Below are positions 24,284-35,802 of a stretch of DNA of 64,000 bases, one piece after another. Each line of letters begins with the position of its first letter. The first letter of the stretch is position 1. The DNA is from Siphonodentalium dalli. Its lineage: Eukaryota; Mollusca; Scaphopoda; Gadilida; Siphonodentaliidae. A program made the position numbers and the translations under genes. The notes below the pieces were generated by a model that was not told where the DNA came from, made no database searches, and saw only the letters and a program-made list of their open reading frames with translations. The DNA lies in assembly GCA_032622095.1 (NCBI GenBank), contig CP136061.1, forward strand, positions 236,241,815-236,305,814. The letters run 5' to 3'.

Positions 24284-25040
24284 TTATGGGATGTTCATGA
24301 CCGAAAAGCATCGTACCGTGACGGAACTGAAGTTAATTTGGAAGACAGATGAAAAGTAATCCACAGCTCGGTCAGGGTTATTTCTAAAAGTGTGTTGTGT
24401 ATGATTCAAGAGATATTTCAAAACTAATGAGTGAAACTGATTTAGAAATAAGAGAGAAATATGAGAAAAACATGGAGAAAACATGAGGAAAAGATGATAT
24501 GAAACTATTGTAGGCTTACATGGTGAATAAGTTGATATTAATAAGAAAGATGAAATGACTAATATATACAAGTAAGCCATGTGGTTTTATAATGTTCTGA
24601 GTTTTACCGATGCGGTAAAGTTTACACGGGCTCCGGGGGTAAGATATCAATAGTAGGATATCCCAGCGGTATAGTCCGTTAATGGCACATTTAGGTACGG
24701 TATCTCGCCCCAGGAGTCCATGTATATATTCTGATATATAAGGTGAGATAAGGGTTGAAATTACTGCATTAAATTCGAAGCGTTCGCTGCCTGTTACTAG
24801 TTAATGAATTTTGGTGCGGACGGTCTTCCGTACATTTCGTATGATCAGAAAAGGTCAAAAGGTTAAAGCCTGTCTCGCCCGGGTGGATGTACTGGAGTTT
24901 CACACGGTTTGAATCAAACTTTGATAATAACATGCATTGCTTCTGTTCTTAGAGTAATATTCGTTTCAAAAGTATCATCATGTCGGATGCAAAGTCACTT
25001 AGCTACCATTTGTAACGTGAAATGCTTTAACTGTTGATAA
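24284..25040. other. retrotransposon 5' side and flanking DNA
   Basis: Immediately upstream of the ORF2 start on the minus strand, a 98-codon frame ends in TAA directly abutting the ATG (TAAATG). It shows no zinc knuckle or other ORF1 feature. The 5' end of the element is not defined. Nothing else is seen up to 25040. Confidence 0.4.
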
Positions 25041-25193
25041 ATAGGCCAGGAAAGAATGTTTATATTAGAAATGGCAAAAATTGTGGCGCTGTCTAGTCAG
25101 GTGTCGACGAAATTGTTGTCAGTACAGCTGCGTTCAGAAGCAATTGGTTTTGCCCAAGGCGTTGAACAGTTTGAATCTAGATTGAATTTATGG
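25041..25193 (+). other. possible coding exon with GTGAGT donor
   Basis: A frame opens after a TAA at 25038 and has ATGs at 25056 and 25071. It runs ...LLSVQLRSEAIGFAQGVEQF... to TGG|GTGAGT at 25193 in phase 0, a consensus splice donor. The residue mix is protein-like and the stretch is not visibly part of a repeat. I recognise no family and found no partner exon, so this is only a candidate. Confidence 0.25.
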
Positions 25194-26992
25194 GTGAGTT
25201 AATTACATACCGCTATAGCCAATCTTTAACACATCATTTATATAATACTGAAAAACAGTATTGATCAAGTTAAACTTAAATATTAAGGACAAGGTACTCA
25301 CTCCTATCAGCCAAAGGAACATTCATATATCATTTTCAGTATATTTTGAGATCATGGCACTACTAGTAGAAGTCTAAGTTTATTATGAGGCCTAATAGGC
25401 CTATGTAGCGTAACTGGTATAGTTAGTCAATGCCTTATAATAAGAGGGTGTAACTCAAATGATCATTATCATTTATCATTTTGGGGAATAAGTCACAATG
25501 ATGAAAAATTCCTTTAGCTGATCAGAAGTGCGTACCTCTAGTCCCCAACCACAAATGGCACCATGTCCCAGACACAACTATGCCGTACAACTAAAAAGCC
25601 CATATCAATATGTAAAATGCTTTTACAAGTTTCTTTATATGTCTTCACCTATTCTAAAAAATAGTAAAATCTCCTGTCCCAGGTCATAAGACTTTCCAAA
25701 TTGTATATCTCCCTCATACAGCATATACATGCTGTTCTTAGGTATGTTTTTATTTTCTAAAAACCATATATATCTAAAAAAAATTAGATTCAGGGAAGAG
25801 ATATAATTATCAAACAGTATACTGTAGTCTTTACAGACATACCTGGTCTACAGGCTTGTACTTAGGCAGTTAATATCCTGGCAGTGTGTTTCTGTTTAGA
25901 AGAGGAAAGTAGCACCAAATGTTTGTGGGGTACTATCAGATGGAAGTAATGAAATAATGAACTATGATGATTTCAACAATGAACAGTATGAACAGGGATT
26001 AACCAGTATGATATTATTATATATCTATTAGAACATAAATTAATAGCATGGGGGTGTGGTGGGGTGGATAATTTATCAATTTCAATTCATCGCGAGACTT
26101 GAAGGTCTATAACTGTCATTTACAGATTATGAAGTTAGGCTTTATTCGGCCACATTACATGTATAAATGTGGTCTTAAATTTAATTTATTTATGTTGAAT
26201 ATGAAAAAAAAAAAAAAAAAAAACTTTTTTTTTTCTTTCTTGGCCTTATTTAGCTGGCACTTTAATGCCGTATCTGCGCAGTTTCGCCATAAAAGGGCCA
26301 ATCAAATGGTGTTTATTGTTTATGAACCAAATAAATTAAATGTGATATTCCATGTAAAATTCAGGATGTTCAAAAATTTGAGGATGAAAACCAGGTTCGG
26401 GATTTCAGAGGGGAAAAAGAACATGAGTAAACATATCTTAATGTCATTAACATTTCTCAGTCAAATTAAAGGTACACTGTCCAATTTGATTCTATGGTCC
26501 CTGGTTCATCGTAAACCAACAACCGCAGAATTTCTTCAGAATCAAGATACAAAAAATATTATCAGAGTCGATTAATTAATACCAGAAAAAATAATGTTAA
26601 CCGATGTCAACTAACGTATAAAATTTCAGTATATTTGAGAATTTTGTTCAACACAATTTGATGTGCGGAGTACATTGGTCACCCGTCATCTGCATGCTAG
26701 TGGCAAACAAATAGCAGATCACAAAATTTACATCAAATATATTTTACCCCCGAAGCTAAAGAGTGAAAAAAAGGGGCGTTAGTTCAGACTGTGTATCTTT
26801 AACTGGAGGATGTAGAAAAAAGGATAATTTATTTATTTATTAAATAATTAATTAATTTTTAAATAAAATAAATAAACCCGCATACATCCTTAGGTGTAAA
26901 TAATGACCAGAAACTCTCATTGAACACATAGAAGATTATATTTGTTAAGGTTGAATTATTATTAATGAAATGAGTTCATTGTTATTTGTAGA
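25194..26992. other. gene-free stretch
   Basis: An A run followed by a T run near 26204-26233 forms a simple inverted repeat and gives a poly-Lys/poly-Phe frame of no value. Nothing else is supported. Confidence 0.4.
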
Positions 26993-27228
26993 GATACATT
27001 AATATTGTAAAACTGTAAGACAGCTAGTACTTGCCTTGAGACAAGCAAGTATCGGTAGATAGTGGGGTTTTGGAAAATATATCCAACAAATGGGGGGAAA
27101 TTACTTTATAGATACATTAATATTGTAAAACTGTAAGACAGCTAGTACTTGCCTTGAGACAAGCAAGTATCGGTAGATAGTGGGGTTTTGGAAAATATAT
27201 CCAACAAATGGGGGGAAATTACTTTATA
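26993..27228. repeat. perfect 118-bp tandem duplication
   Basis: 26993-27110 and 27111-27228 are identical by eye. Each contains the hairpin TACTTGC-CTTGAGACAA-GCAAGTA. Complete identity means a very recent event, or an assembly artefact. Confidence 0.9.
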
Positions 27229-27539
27229 GGGAAGTGTATGGTATAAATACACATATATATATATACATATATAATATGTGTTAGATGTGTCAGATTAACC
27301 TGTACTATAGGTTTCTACAAAAAGTGGATAGGGTCTGAAAGGTATATACAAAGTATATGAAATTGTGTTATTATGAATTTTCACAGTTTAAACATTTAAG
27401 CGAGAATCAAATAATCACATTATATGTACCTATTTCACATTATAGGTCGATTATGTGCGTATTTTCGCGAGAATATGTTGACACTATGGACACAATAATT
27501 TGTATCTAAAGGGTCTCCTGAATAAAGTTTTCTCTATAA
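27229..27539. other. gene-free stretch with a short repeat
   Basis: 27397-27480 is the reverse complement of 35335-35420 (shared AATACGCACATAATCGA and TGAAATAGGTACAT on that strand). The rest shows a TA-rich tract and no gene. Confidence 0.5.
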
Positions 27540-27940
27540 TTAACCCTTTACCCAACAAACCGGCCAAAACCGGCCAAATAAAGCTTCAACAGCCTAAAAT
27601 ATCTTCGGTCTGTCTCAATAGAACCATACAAATATGGATATCATTGGAATCGGCTCCTTGACCACATTGTGATAGTTACAGTTATGCCCTGTGCCAATGC
27701 ATTCTCTTATATATGCGAGTCGACCATAGGTCGCCTCGCATATATAAGAGAATGCATTGGCCTAAAAAAAATCCTTTTTTTAACACTTTTTACCATTTTT
27801 TCTTACATTCTTTAACAATTTTATAATTTTTAATGTGTTAAGCCAATGCATTCTCTTATATATGCGAGGCGACCTATGGTCGACTCGCATATATAAGAGA
27901 ATGCATTGGCACAGGGCCCTTCTGTTGGGTAAAGGGTTAA
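27540..27940 (-). mobile_element. TTAA hairpin MITE, copy C
   Basis: 401 bp with TTAA at 27540-27543 and 27937-27940, reversed relative to copies A and B. Both hairpins are intact (about 27693-27761 and 27842-27910). Sequence is nearly identical to the other copies. Confidence 0.9.
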
Positions 27941-28724
27941 GACGATTCCTCAGGATATAGTTGACCTGGTTATAATCGGGCTGTATTTTCTCGGAGACCT
28001 GGATTCCCATGCAATTCGCAGACTGACATTACACAAGCGATGTAACTTGCCATACAGAGCGTTTAATATTCCATACCAAATTACGGTAAGAAAACATACC
28101 ACGATGTTGTTTGTTGATTCCCTCTATGTGTGAACGCATTCAAACGTAGAATTTTGTAAAATGTCGCTTTAACATTTCGATATCGACATTATTACCTGCA
28201 GTAACTTAAATTGGTATATCATTAAACGCAACACCATGGCACGGTCACCGGTATATTTGTTGATATTCGTTAATGATATTATATGGATGGGACCTGTCTC
28301 GCAATCGTCCTGCATTATACCCTACACTTATGAGAATCTACTCTGTTATAAATATAAATCTAAGTGGTATACTATTGTCTTGTAAATATAAATCTAGGTG
28401 GTATACAACTGTCTTATAACGTATCACGCTGTGCATAGACAACGAGCGAAATCCAGTGAAAGAAATCCTTCTCTGGTCTATATCAATAATAGTAAAGCTT
28501 TCTCTATATATTTGATATAATGTCGTATCTCGATTTTCGAGTAGTGGCACTACCTATACGTATTGTTTCAAACGGGTGGACGATGTGATCCAGTGCTGGT
28601 TTCAAATCGATTCGAAATATGTGCTGACAGTTTGGAGCTTTTAGTTACATTCAAATGCGTGCATGGAAGAAGGCACGCCATTCTATTTGAAACATATCAT
28701 CGATCACATTGTGTAGGAGGCGAC
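27941..28724. other. upstream region of the PAN-domain exon
   Basis: No gene or named repeat is recognised. A 28-bp direct repeat (AAATATAAATCTAAGTGGTA and variant) occurs at about 28349-28400. As immediate 5' flank of a TATA-bearing gene, it may hold regulatory sites I cannot identify. Confidence 0.4.
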
Positions 28725-28735
28725 TTTTATATAAA
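28725..28735 (+). promoter_or_regulatory. TATA box of the PAN-lectin gene
   Basis: TTTTATATAAA lies 93 bp before the ATG at 28818. Transcription would begin about 25-35 bp downstream, near 28755-28767, where GTCAGAAC resembles an initiator. Assignment rests on position and consensus only. Confidence 0.55.
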
Positions 28736-28780
28736 CGGGTCGTACATCGTCAGCGTCCTCCGAGTCAGAACTGATCGCTC

Positions 28781-28816
28781 ATGACATACACTAACCGTGG
28801 ACAATTCGCCTTCTGA
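28781..28816 (+). CDS. upstream ORF (11 codons) before the PAN exon
   Basis: ATG at 28781 opens MTYTNRGQFAF and stops with TGA at 28814-28816, one base before the main ATG (TGAAATG). If the mRNA starts near 28760, scanning ribosomes would meet this frame first, so it could lower translation of the lectin or require reinitiation. Significance is inferred. Confidence 0.3.
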   Translation: MTYTNRGQFAF

Positions 28817-28817
28817 A

Positions 28818-29133
28818 ATGTGTGCGTGGAAGCTATATCTGAATCTGAAACATATATTGAGGATTGTCATTATTTTGTCATGCATATTTGTTGGTGTGAT
28901 GAAAGCGAATTCCGCTGAGTTTGAACAGCGAGTTGTTGCAGATTGGGACCTGGTTACGGGAACACTGCTTGTCTCTGAAACCGTTTGTGGCACAATAGAA
29001 TGTGGATCGGCTTGCAGTCTCAAGCAAGGATGTACTACTTTCGGATTCAACTCTCGAACACATCAGTGTCTGCTGTTCAAGGCTGGAACGACTGGAACCA
29101 TCCTCATGAAGACACCGGACTGGGACCTCTTCA
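28818..29133 (+). CDS. signal peptide + PAN/Apple-like domain, first coding exon
   Basis: ATG at 28818 is chosen because the frame upstream has only a GTG at 28797. The exon encodes 105 residues and ends phase 1 at TTCA|GTGAGT. Residues 1-33 are a signal peptide: basic start (WKLYLNLKH), hydrophobic ILRIVIILSCIFVGVM, and likely cleavage after ANSA. The remainder, with five cysteines in VCGTIECGSACSLKQGCTTF and THQCLLF, matches the Cys pattern of PAN/Apple modules, which mediate protein or carbohydrate contacts. The product is therefore secreted. PAN-CTLD combinations are known in molluscan lectin families. The donor phase fits the CTLD exon at 62314, making a two-domain lectin likely, but the 33-kb gap leaves room for a different partner. 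Confidence 0.75.
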
Positions 29134-29410
29134 GTGAGTATTTGTAGATTATAATGGGAATCATTTGCACGCTAAATAATTGCGTTACTTCACTTTATGC
29201 ATATGCCAATCTGTATGTGTTGATGCATATGTTACGCCAACGTACAGGCATGCAATCTCCTTTAATTGAACGTACGAAAAGCAGTATAAATTATTAACAG
29301 GCTACACATGATCGAGTGCAATGTATCATGGAGGTCGTTGCGATGAACACTGCTTTGGAGATGATTTTCCTCAGTGATTTGCTTATCCTTAAGTACCGAT
29401 AAGATTTTAA
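29134..29410. other. start of probable intron
   Basis: Begins with GTGAGT. I see no further exon or named repeat in this part. Confidence 0.4.
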
Positions 29411-30490
29411 ACAACTAATTATTTTCCATAGGCGACAGTAACAACTGTAATTCCCGCCGGCGATGAATTAAGCGTATTAGAAATTAAAGTGGTCAATTTG
29501 CACTTAGAACGTCATCCGATACCCCATTCGGTGACAACAAACGCGCCCTTCACGGTATTTTTTAAAAACTATAATCTTGCATTTCCACAACTATCCAATG
29601 TACTGCACAAAAATCAGCAGCATAAAAATACCCTAATCCTTTTCCATAACCTCCGGACACCAGACTCTTCCTGGCCATCTAAACAAAAATGATCGCGTAT
29701 TTACGTATATAGGCTATATATTTTCTGTTCCAGTTCAGGGAATTTTCCCTCAAAGATAATCAACCATTCAGCAGCCGTAATATGTTTTTATGCTGACTGA
29801 TTTGGTTCAATGATAGGCGGGTGTCCCTTTAACATTCAGAACCTTCTAGAACCTCGATCGTGCTATTTTGAACATTAAAGGTCCACACATTTGCACATAA
29901 TTTGTAATTTTAAGAAATTTACACCTCCCGACAAAGTTCTAAGTTCCGGCGACAGAGCATTAATAATTGTTTCGCCGGATCTAAAAATGTGTCCGAATGG
30001 CGTGAAAATGTAATAGCTCAACAAAACAACACATGTTGTGTATATCACTGATTTCAAATTCCATACCCTGAACAATATTCAAAAGATGTGAATTTTCTGC
30101 CTATATATAGGTTGCAAACAACTAATTATTTTCCATAGGCGACAGTGTTAACTTTAATTCCCGCCGGCGATGGGTTGAGCCTATTTGAACTTCAAGTAAA
30201 AATAACGTCATCCGATACACAATTTGGTGACAACAAACACGTCCTTCCTTGCATTTTTTTAATACGATAATCTTGTTTTCCACAACTACCCCAAAGATCA
30301 GCAGCATAAAAAATACCCAAGCCCATTCCATAACTTTGGAACCCCACCAGACCCTCTAAACAAAAATGATCGACATATTTCAGTATATAGGCTATGCTTT
30401 TTCTGTTCCCGTTCATGGAATTTTCCTTCATGGATAATCAACCATTCAGCAGCCAGAATTGTTTTGATGCCGACCCTTAGTTCCGTAACC
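29411..30490. repeat. direct repeat pair, offset about 707
   Basis: 29411-29800 and 30118-30490 align: ACTAATTATTTTCCATAGGC, ATTCCCGCCGGCGATG and GATAATCAACCATTCAGCAG occur in both. The left copy keeps a long open frame (TVIPAGDELSVLEIKVVNL...), while the right copy breaks. CCATAG|GC looks like a splice acceptor, but its phase-0 frame does not match the phase-1 donor of the PAN exon. No family is recognised. Confidence 0.65.
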
Positions 30491-30519
30491 AAATCAGGAA
30501 GCGTAACTCTATATAATTA

Positions 30520-31990
30520 ATTGCTTGTTATAGGAATCACTGAACTAAATGGTTTGCCATAGACGACACTGTTAACGTTTCAGTCAAATTCACTGAATTA
30601 AAGCCTCAGGCTGCAAGCCACTCCAGTGATGTTTACACAGCTAGATTGACACCAGCTTATCGCGAAAATGCAAGAAAAATCATAGGGCATGTGTTTACTT
30701 TTTTAAATAAATCCTCAAGTGTACGACTTGGCTATCACGCGGCCAAATTTTACAGCAGCTGGTTAAATCATTATAAACAAGATTTCATCCCTTAATAACG
30801 TGTCACATGCATCAGCTTTTCTTATAGTATTTTATCCAAAGATAGACCTTACTCAAACCAAAATTATGTTATATCGGGCATTATTGGTTTTATTTTTTCA
30901 ATATGAGACCTCCTGAAAATTAGTGTCAAACGCCAAATAAAGCCAAAACAATGAGGTTTTTTTCCAATTTGACTAGCTGATGTATCTCGTACAAACTTAA
31001 ATATGCGGCATTCCCTTATACACCATAATATTACTAAATTGAAGAGGAAATGTTAATCTAATTTTTTAGAGGGATATCTTGTCCAATTTTAACCATTGTC
31101 ATGCAAACTTTGGCAATTTATAATATAAATATAATTAATATAACAGAAAATGACAATATCAAATACTCTAATAGCAATATGACGCAACCATAAGTCAATG
31201 GAAATATCTAAACAAAATGATACAACATCAGACAAAGCCTAGCTCAGGCATGACATTATATCAGATGGCTGGGCATACTGTCTTTTGTTCTACAGACCGG
31301 CCATGTCAGTCTTACATGGTAGTAACTCTGGAAGAGGTGCCACGGTCCCGATAGGGGCTACTGGGTGTCGGAAGCTATCAGTTCAACCACTGTAGCTTTC
31401 CCCAATGGGGGTAACACTCTTCCAAATGGTGGGGGATGTAGACCCCCTGGTGGTACCTACCCCCATGCATAGCTCCCAGATTCATCACTTTCTTTACTAT
31501 CTACGGACGGATCCACGAGTTACTTTTTTTTTAAATATGTCTAACATGTCGCCATTATCATTTGAAAATAAGAAAATATGAAATTAACAACTTATCATGG
31601 CGAGACGTGAAGTTCATATTTGTCTTAAAGGAATCACTGAACTAAATGGTTTCCCATAGACGACGTGTTAACGTTTCAGCCAGATTCACTGAATTGAAGT
31701 TTGCATGCACCCCAGTAATGTTTACCCAGCTAGAATGACACCAGCGTGTCACGAAAATGCAAGAAAAATCATAGTCCATGTGTTTACTTTTAAAAATATA
31801 ACCCCAAGTGTACGACAGGACTATCCCACAGCCAAAGTTTTGCCCGGAAAACCCAGAACTACAGCAGCTGGTTTAATATATTTCCCACTCAAAAAATCAA
31901 TTCCCCCATTAATTCACCAGTTTAAATTATTTAGATATGATGTATAAATGAAATAAACAAGATTTCACCCTTTAATAAAGTGTCACATGT
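30520..31990. repeat. second direct repeat pair, offset about 1100
   Basis: 30528-30810 and 31628-31995 share AGGAATCACTGAACTAAATG, CGAAAATGCAAGAAAAATCA, AGTGTACGAC and CAGCAGCTGGTT. Both have CCATAGACGAC, resembling CCATAGGCGAC of the pair at 29411-30490, so all four may descend from one sequence. The middle (30811-31627) is unannotated. Confidence 0.6.
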
Positions 31991-31995
31991 ATCAG

Positions 31996-33120
31996 GTGAA
32001 GGCCATTCTTCAGTTACATTCACCGAGCATTCCACGGTGTACTCGCTCCTCGACTCTGGAACGAATTTAGCTCCCTGATTCCTATAAACATACGACAAAC
32101 TGCATGATATACATTGCGTCTATATATTACTATTACGCTGTTTGTTACCAATATGGAAAGTATTTATGGGAATGGCAGAAAGAAGATCTAAATCTTTAGA
32201 GATATGCGTATTTCAAAGTTGGCTGGATTTTCGTCGACAATATTGTAATACCTCTTTTAATCTGTCAACTGAGTGTAAATATGAGAACACGGCTGTTGAT
32301 TTTCTTGCGTTCCATGGAGTTCGGATGCAAGTTGGTTTTCTGACGTAAACATTTTCACAACACCCAAATCAGAATGTCAGCCTGTACATCTATGTGGGCG
32401 TCTGACCTTTCCAGAGCATAACTTTATAGTGCGTAAAAACAGTTCCGCCACTGGCTGCCATAGTATGTATCCTCAGTCCCAATGGGACAGGCCACCTCTA
32501 GTTTCACCAGGATTTACATTACGAGAGTGAATTTATTGGACACACATGTTAACTGGGTGCATTTACGCTAGCATACCCTTGTAGCATGATGGTTTGTGTT
32601 TTACCAGAGTGTAATATGAGGGTTGTTTACCGCGTAAGATTGTTCTATTTGTCATATTTGTCGTGTAATGGATATGTGGCTGTTATTAGCATAATGTCCA
32701 CACTTTCTACATTATTATACGACAGTTACAGTCGACAACGGTGCCACACATTGTAATTTACTAGATTATTTATGATAGTATATTAGTGGCTATAATAGAA
32801 TACAATTAGCTGATATGTATTAATGACGCCAACCTATATATTGTTATCTTTCGTGTGATTCTAATCGTTTCAGCAAACAGGGGCCACATTAGGGGATTCT
32901 TACCCATCGAAGTGGGGCCGTAGGTAGGTTGGCGGGTCCTGCTGAATTGCTGCGATATGGTAGGGTAAACTGAAAATGTTACATCAGGATAACCCTGAAC
33001 CTACACGGTCCTTGGCTGTTTTCTACCCTGGTAACTGCAACACTTGTGGTGAACATCAGGAAAGCCTTGCACATTTGTGGCCAATCCTGGCATTACATGG
33101 GTCTGATGCCAAAACTAGAA
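31996..33120. other. gene-free stretch
   Basis: Short open frames only, with no domains or splice context that I can support. Confidence 0.4.
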
Positions 33121-33770
33121 AATTCAGAGTTCAACAGGGGGGGGGGGGGGGGGGTCGGAAAAATATTTCAGGCACGTATGGCATTTTTTCCCTTTCGATC
33201 ATTTTTTGTACCCACCCACCCCCACCGCCAATTTTTTTTCCGTTTTCGGCAGTTTTTTCCGACCATTTTTTGACACCCACCCCCCCCCCCCCTTTTAACA
33301 CTAAAACAGAGATTTGCGGGGGGAAATTCACTGTAAACAGCTGTATAAGAATTTCTGTGCATACTATTTATCATGGATGTTAACATGGACATGTAAATAG
33401 GAATGAGGAATTTGGAGGTCATTCGGCCAAAAAAACATGGCTGCCAGCGGCCATCTTGGATTTCAAAATTTGCAACAAAATACAACACGATAACTGCCTG
33501 CAGTCAGTTTACAGTTAGAATTACATTATTTCTCTCATTCAAAGTGGGTTTGAAGCCCAACTCATTGCCAAAACACTAAAAAACAAGCAGGAATTTTTTT
33601 TTTTAGTTGCGGAAAAAATTGCTTGTTGGTTGCTTTGACCGCCCACCCACCCCGGCATACGTGCCGGAATTTTTTTTTTCACCCCACCCCCTGAGTTCAA
33701 GGGGGCATTCTCTCTTGTGAGATGGACCATAAAAAGTTCCATCCTTGGTGTATCGCTAGCAATCAACTTT
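33121..33770. repeat. poly-G/poly-C segment with inverted flanks
   Basis: A G run of about 18 (33139-33156) after GAGTTCAACA, and a C run near 33283-33292. Near 33650-33700 GCATACGTGCCGGAATTTTT...CCTGAGTTCA is inverted relative to 33127-33185 (GAGTTCAACA...GGCACGTATGGC). This suggests a decayed fold-back. Open frames here come from the homopolymers. Confidence 0.55.
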
Positions 33771-34665
33771 ACCCTTGTAGTAAAATCGACGAGTTATGTA
33801 GTAATTTCAGGTTACGAGTTTTGTAGTAAAATATCGACGAGTTTTGTAGTAAAAAACAAGCTATTTTTTTCAACTACATGTATTATAATTGAATATGCAG
33901 AGTGTTACTTTGTCAAATCACATGGGTATCCACAAGAACGAACCAAGAACCAAGAGGTGGCGTAGAGTTGTCTATATTGCAAAAACAAAGTGAAACGATT
34001 ATTAGTAACAATAACTTTATGGTACGCATGCATGAGTCGCCGCTCTCTTTTGTTTCACGGCTACTGTTGGTTGCGCTTATTTCTTAGAGTGCACAAGCCG
34101 CGAATCCATTATGCACTGAGAGAAAAATGACGAACCACATTTGGTTTTCCACCAAGATAGATAGTTTATTCTATTTCACCAAAACAACATGGTATTAAGA
34201 AATAGGACGCGACGTCTGACGTAATGGGGGCCAGGATCAAGTTAATAACATGGCCATAGTACTTCTAGGTACGAAGTTTGGCTCAGATCTGATGAGAAAC
34301 TACGCAGCAGTGACGAGGGACCAACATCAAGTTGAGCTACAACGTCATTAACGTCCACCGCACAAACACTTACACAAAAAAACATTGCATTTACTATATA
34401 CGATTTTATTAAGTCCAAACCCACCTTTGAAACTGACTGAAAATTGTTGCTACAAAACTCGACGAGTATTACTACAAAACTCGTTAACTTGTTTTTTACT
34501 ACAAAATTCGTCGATATTTTACTACAAAACTCGTAACCCAAATTACTACATAACTCGTCGATTTTACTACAAAACTCGTGAGCTACCACAAAACTCGTCG
34601 ATTGTTACTACATAACTCGTGAGCTACCACAAAACTCGTCAGTTACTACATAACTCGGCGTAACA
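33771..34665. repeat. inverted repeat of TACAAAACTCG words
   Basis: The left arm (about 33771-33868, GACGAGTTTTGTAGTAAAA words) is the reverse complement of the right arm (about 34445-34580), over about 90 bp. The right side continues as a loose array of CTACAAAACTCGTCGAT words to 34660. The 580-bp middle contains no recognised gene. Probably a fold-back transposon. Confidence 0.65.
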
Positions 34666-35104
34666 CATGCACTGGTATTAAATGAGTAATGAACCGTATA
34701 CACGTGCACTGGTATTAAATGGGTAATGAACCGTATACACGTGCACTGGTATTAAATGGGTAATGAACCGTATACACATGCACTGGTATTAAATGGGTAA
34801 TGAACCGTATACACGTGCACTGGTATTAAATGGGTAATGAACCGTATACACATGCACTGGTATTAAATGGGTAATGGACCGTATACACATGCACTGGTAT
34901 TAAATGGGTAATGAACCGTATACACATGCACTGGTATTAAATGGGTAATGAACCGTATACACATGCACTGGTATTAAATGAGTAATGAACCGTATACACG
35001 TGCACTGGTATTAAATGAGTAATGAACCGTATACACATGCATTGGTATTAAATGAGTAATGAACCGTATACACATGCATTGGTATTAAATGGGTAATGGA
35101 CACA
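34666..35104. repeat. 37-bp satellite, about 12 units
   Basis: The unit contains GCACTGGTATTAAATGGGTA and ATGAACCGTATACAC. Units differ mainly at ACATGCA/ACGTGCA and GGGTAA/GAGTAA. It is a simple head-to-tail array without spacers of independent sequence. Confidence 0.92.
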
Positions 35105-35640
35105 TGCATGTAAGTGAAATGTACTGGGGAATATCCCCGTATATCTTTCTTTGCCATTGTTTTACATGGGTCATATACCCCGGTAAGTGAAAAGCATTGT
35201 GTTGTATACTGGTAAATGCAGGCAATACCCTAATATATCTTGGTTTACCATGGTTTTACATGGGTCAAATACCCCGGGAAGTGAAATTTACTATGGCATA
35301 TCCTGGTAAATTCAGGTAATACCCTAGTATATCTTCAACATATCGTCGCGGAAATACGCACATAATCGAACTATAACGTGAAATAGGTACATTGTGTGAT
35401 TATTTGATTCTGAAATAAGCAGATAGTGGACTCTCACCCGCTATTTAGTTTAATGGCGCTGGCCAAGGCGAAAACACATGTTAAAGAGCATACACCTGCA
35501 TTATAGTCGTCAGTTGGCTTATTTGTCTCATTGTCCGCGCTTAAAACCCACCGGCGTGTTATCCCTTTGTCCTGACACGGCTCTTCTCTGGCAGAAAGCT
35601 CAAGCGTTTTGATCGCATGAGCATTATTTTAACGCCAACA
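35105..35640. repeat. mixture of dispersed repeat pieces
   Basis: 35120-35335 holds a doubled ATATCTT...CATGGTTTTACATGGGTC block. 35335-35420 matches 27397-27480 (reverse). 35450-35535 matches the outer part of the fold-back family at 20380-20600 (reverse). No gene. Confidence 0.55.
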
Positions 35641-35644
35641 GTCA

Positions 35645-35705
35645 TTCTTTTTTAAGAATGCCCGTGGGCATTATTATTTAAGAATGCCCGTGGGCATTAT
35701 TTTTT
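35645..35705. repeat. two tandem AATGCCCGTGGGCATT hairpins
   Basis: TTTAAGAATGCCCGTGGGCA occurs at about 35651 and 35678. Each copy is a perfect 16-bp palindrome followed by a T-rich run. Confidence 0.8.
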
Positions 35706-35802
35706 ACGAATACGCGAGGGATTAAATCGACTGAGGGACGTCATAGAGTGGCTCCTCCCCCAATCGTGTATGTTGAGTGAAGAGCCTATCGGCAAGCTTA
35801 AA

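Noticed and set aside
26099-26575. 158-codon open frame
   Set aside because: Crosses an A/T homopolymer pair, has no domain and starts without an ATG context that I can support.
28797-28817. Seven extra N-terminal codons of the PAN-domain exon
   Set aside because: They begin with GTG, not ATG; the eukaryotic start is ATG at 28818, which gives a clean signal peptide.
29437-29692. 85-codon open frame after CCATAG as a second exon of the PAN gene
   Set aside because: Its open frame is phase 0, while the PAN exon ends in phase 1; in phase 1 it stops after 11 codons. It is also part of a direct repeat.
33040-33490. Gly/Pro-rich open frames
   Set aside because: Produced by G and C homopolymers.
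34666-35104. CRISPR-like array
   Set aside because: Units are contiguous 37-bp satellites without distinct spacers, in a eukaryotic context.
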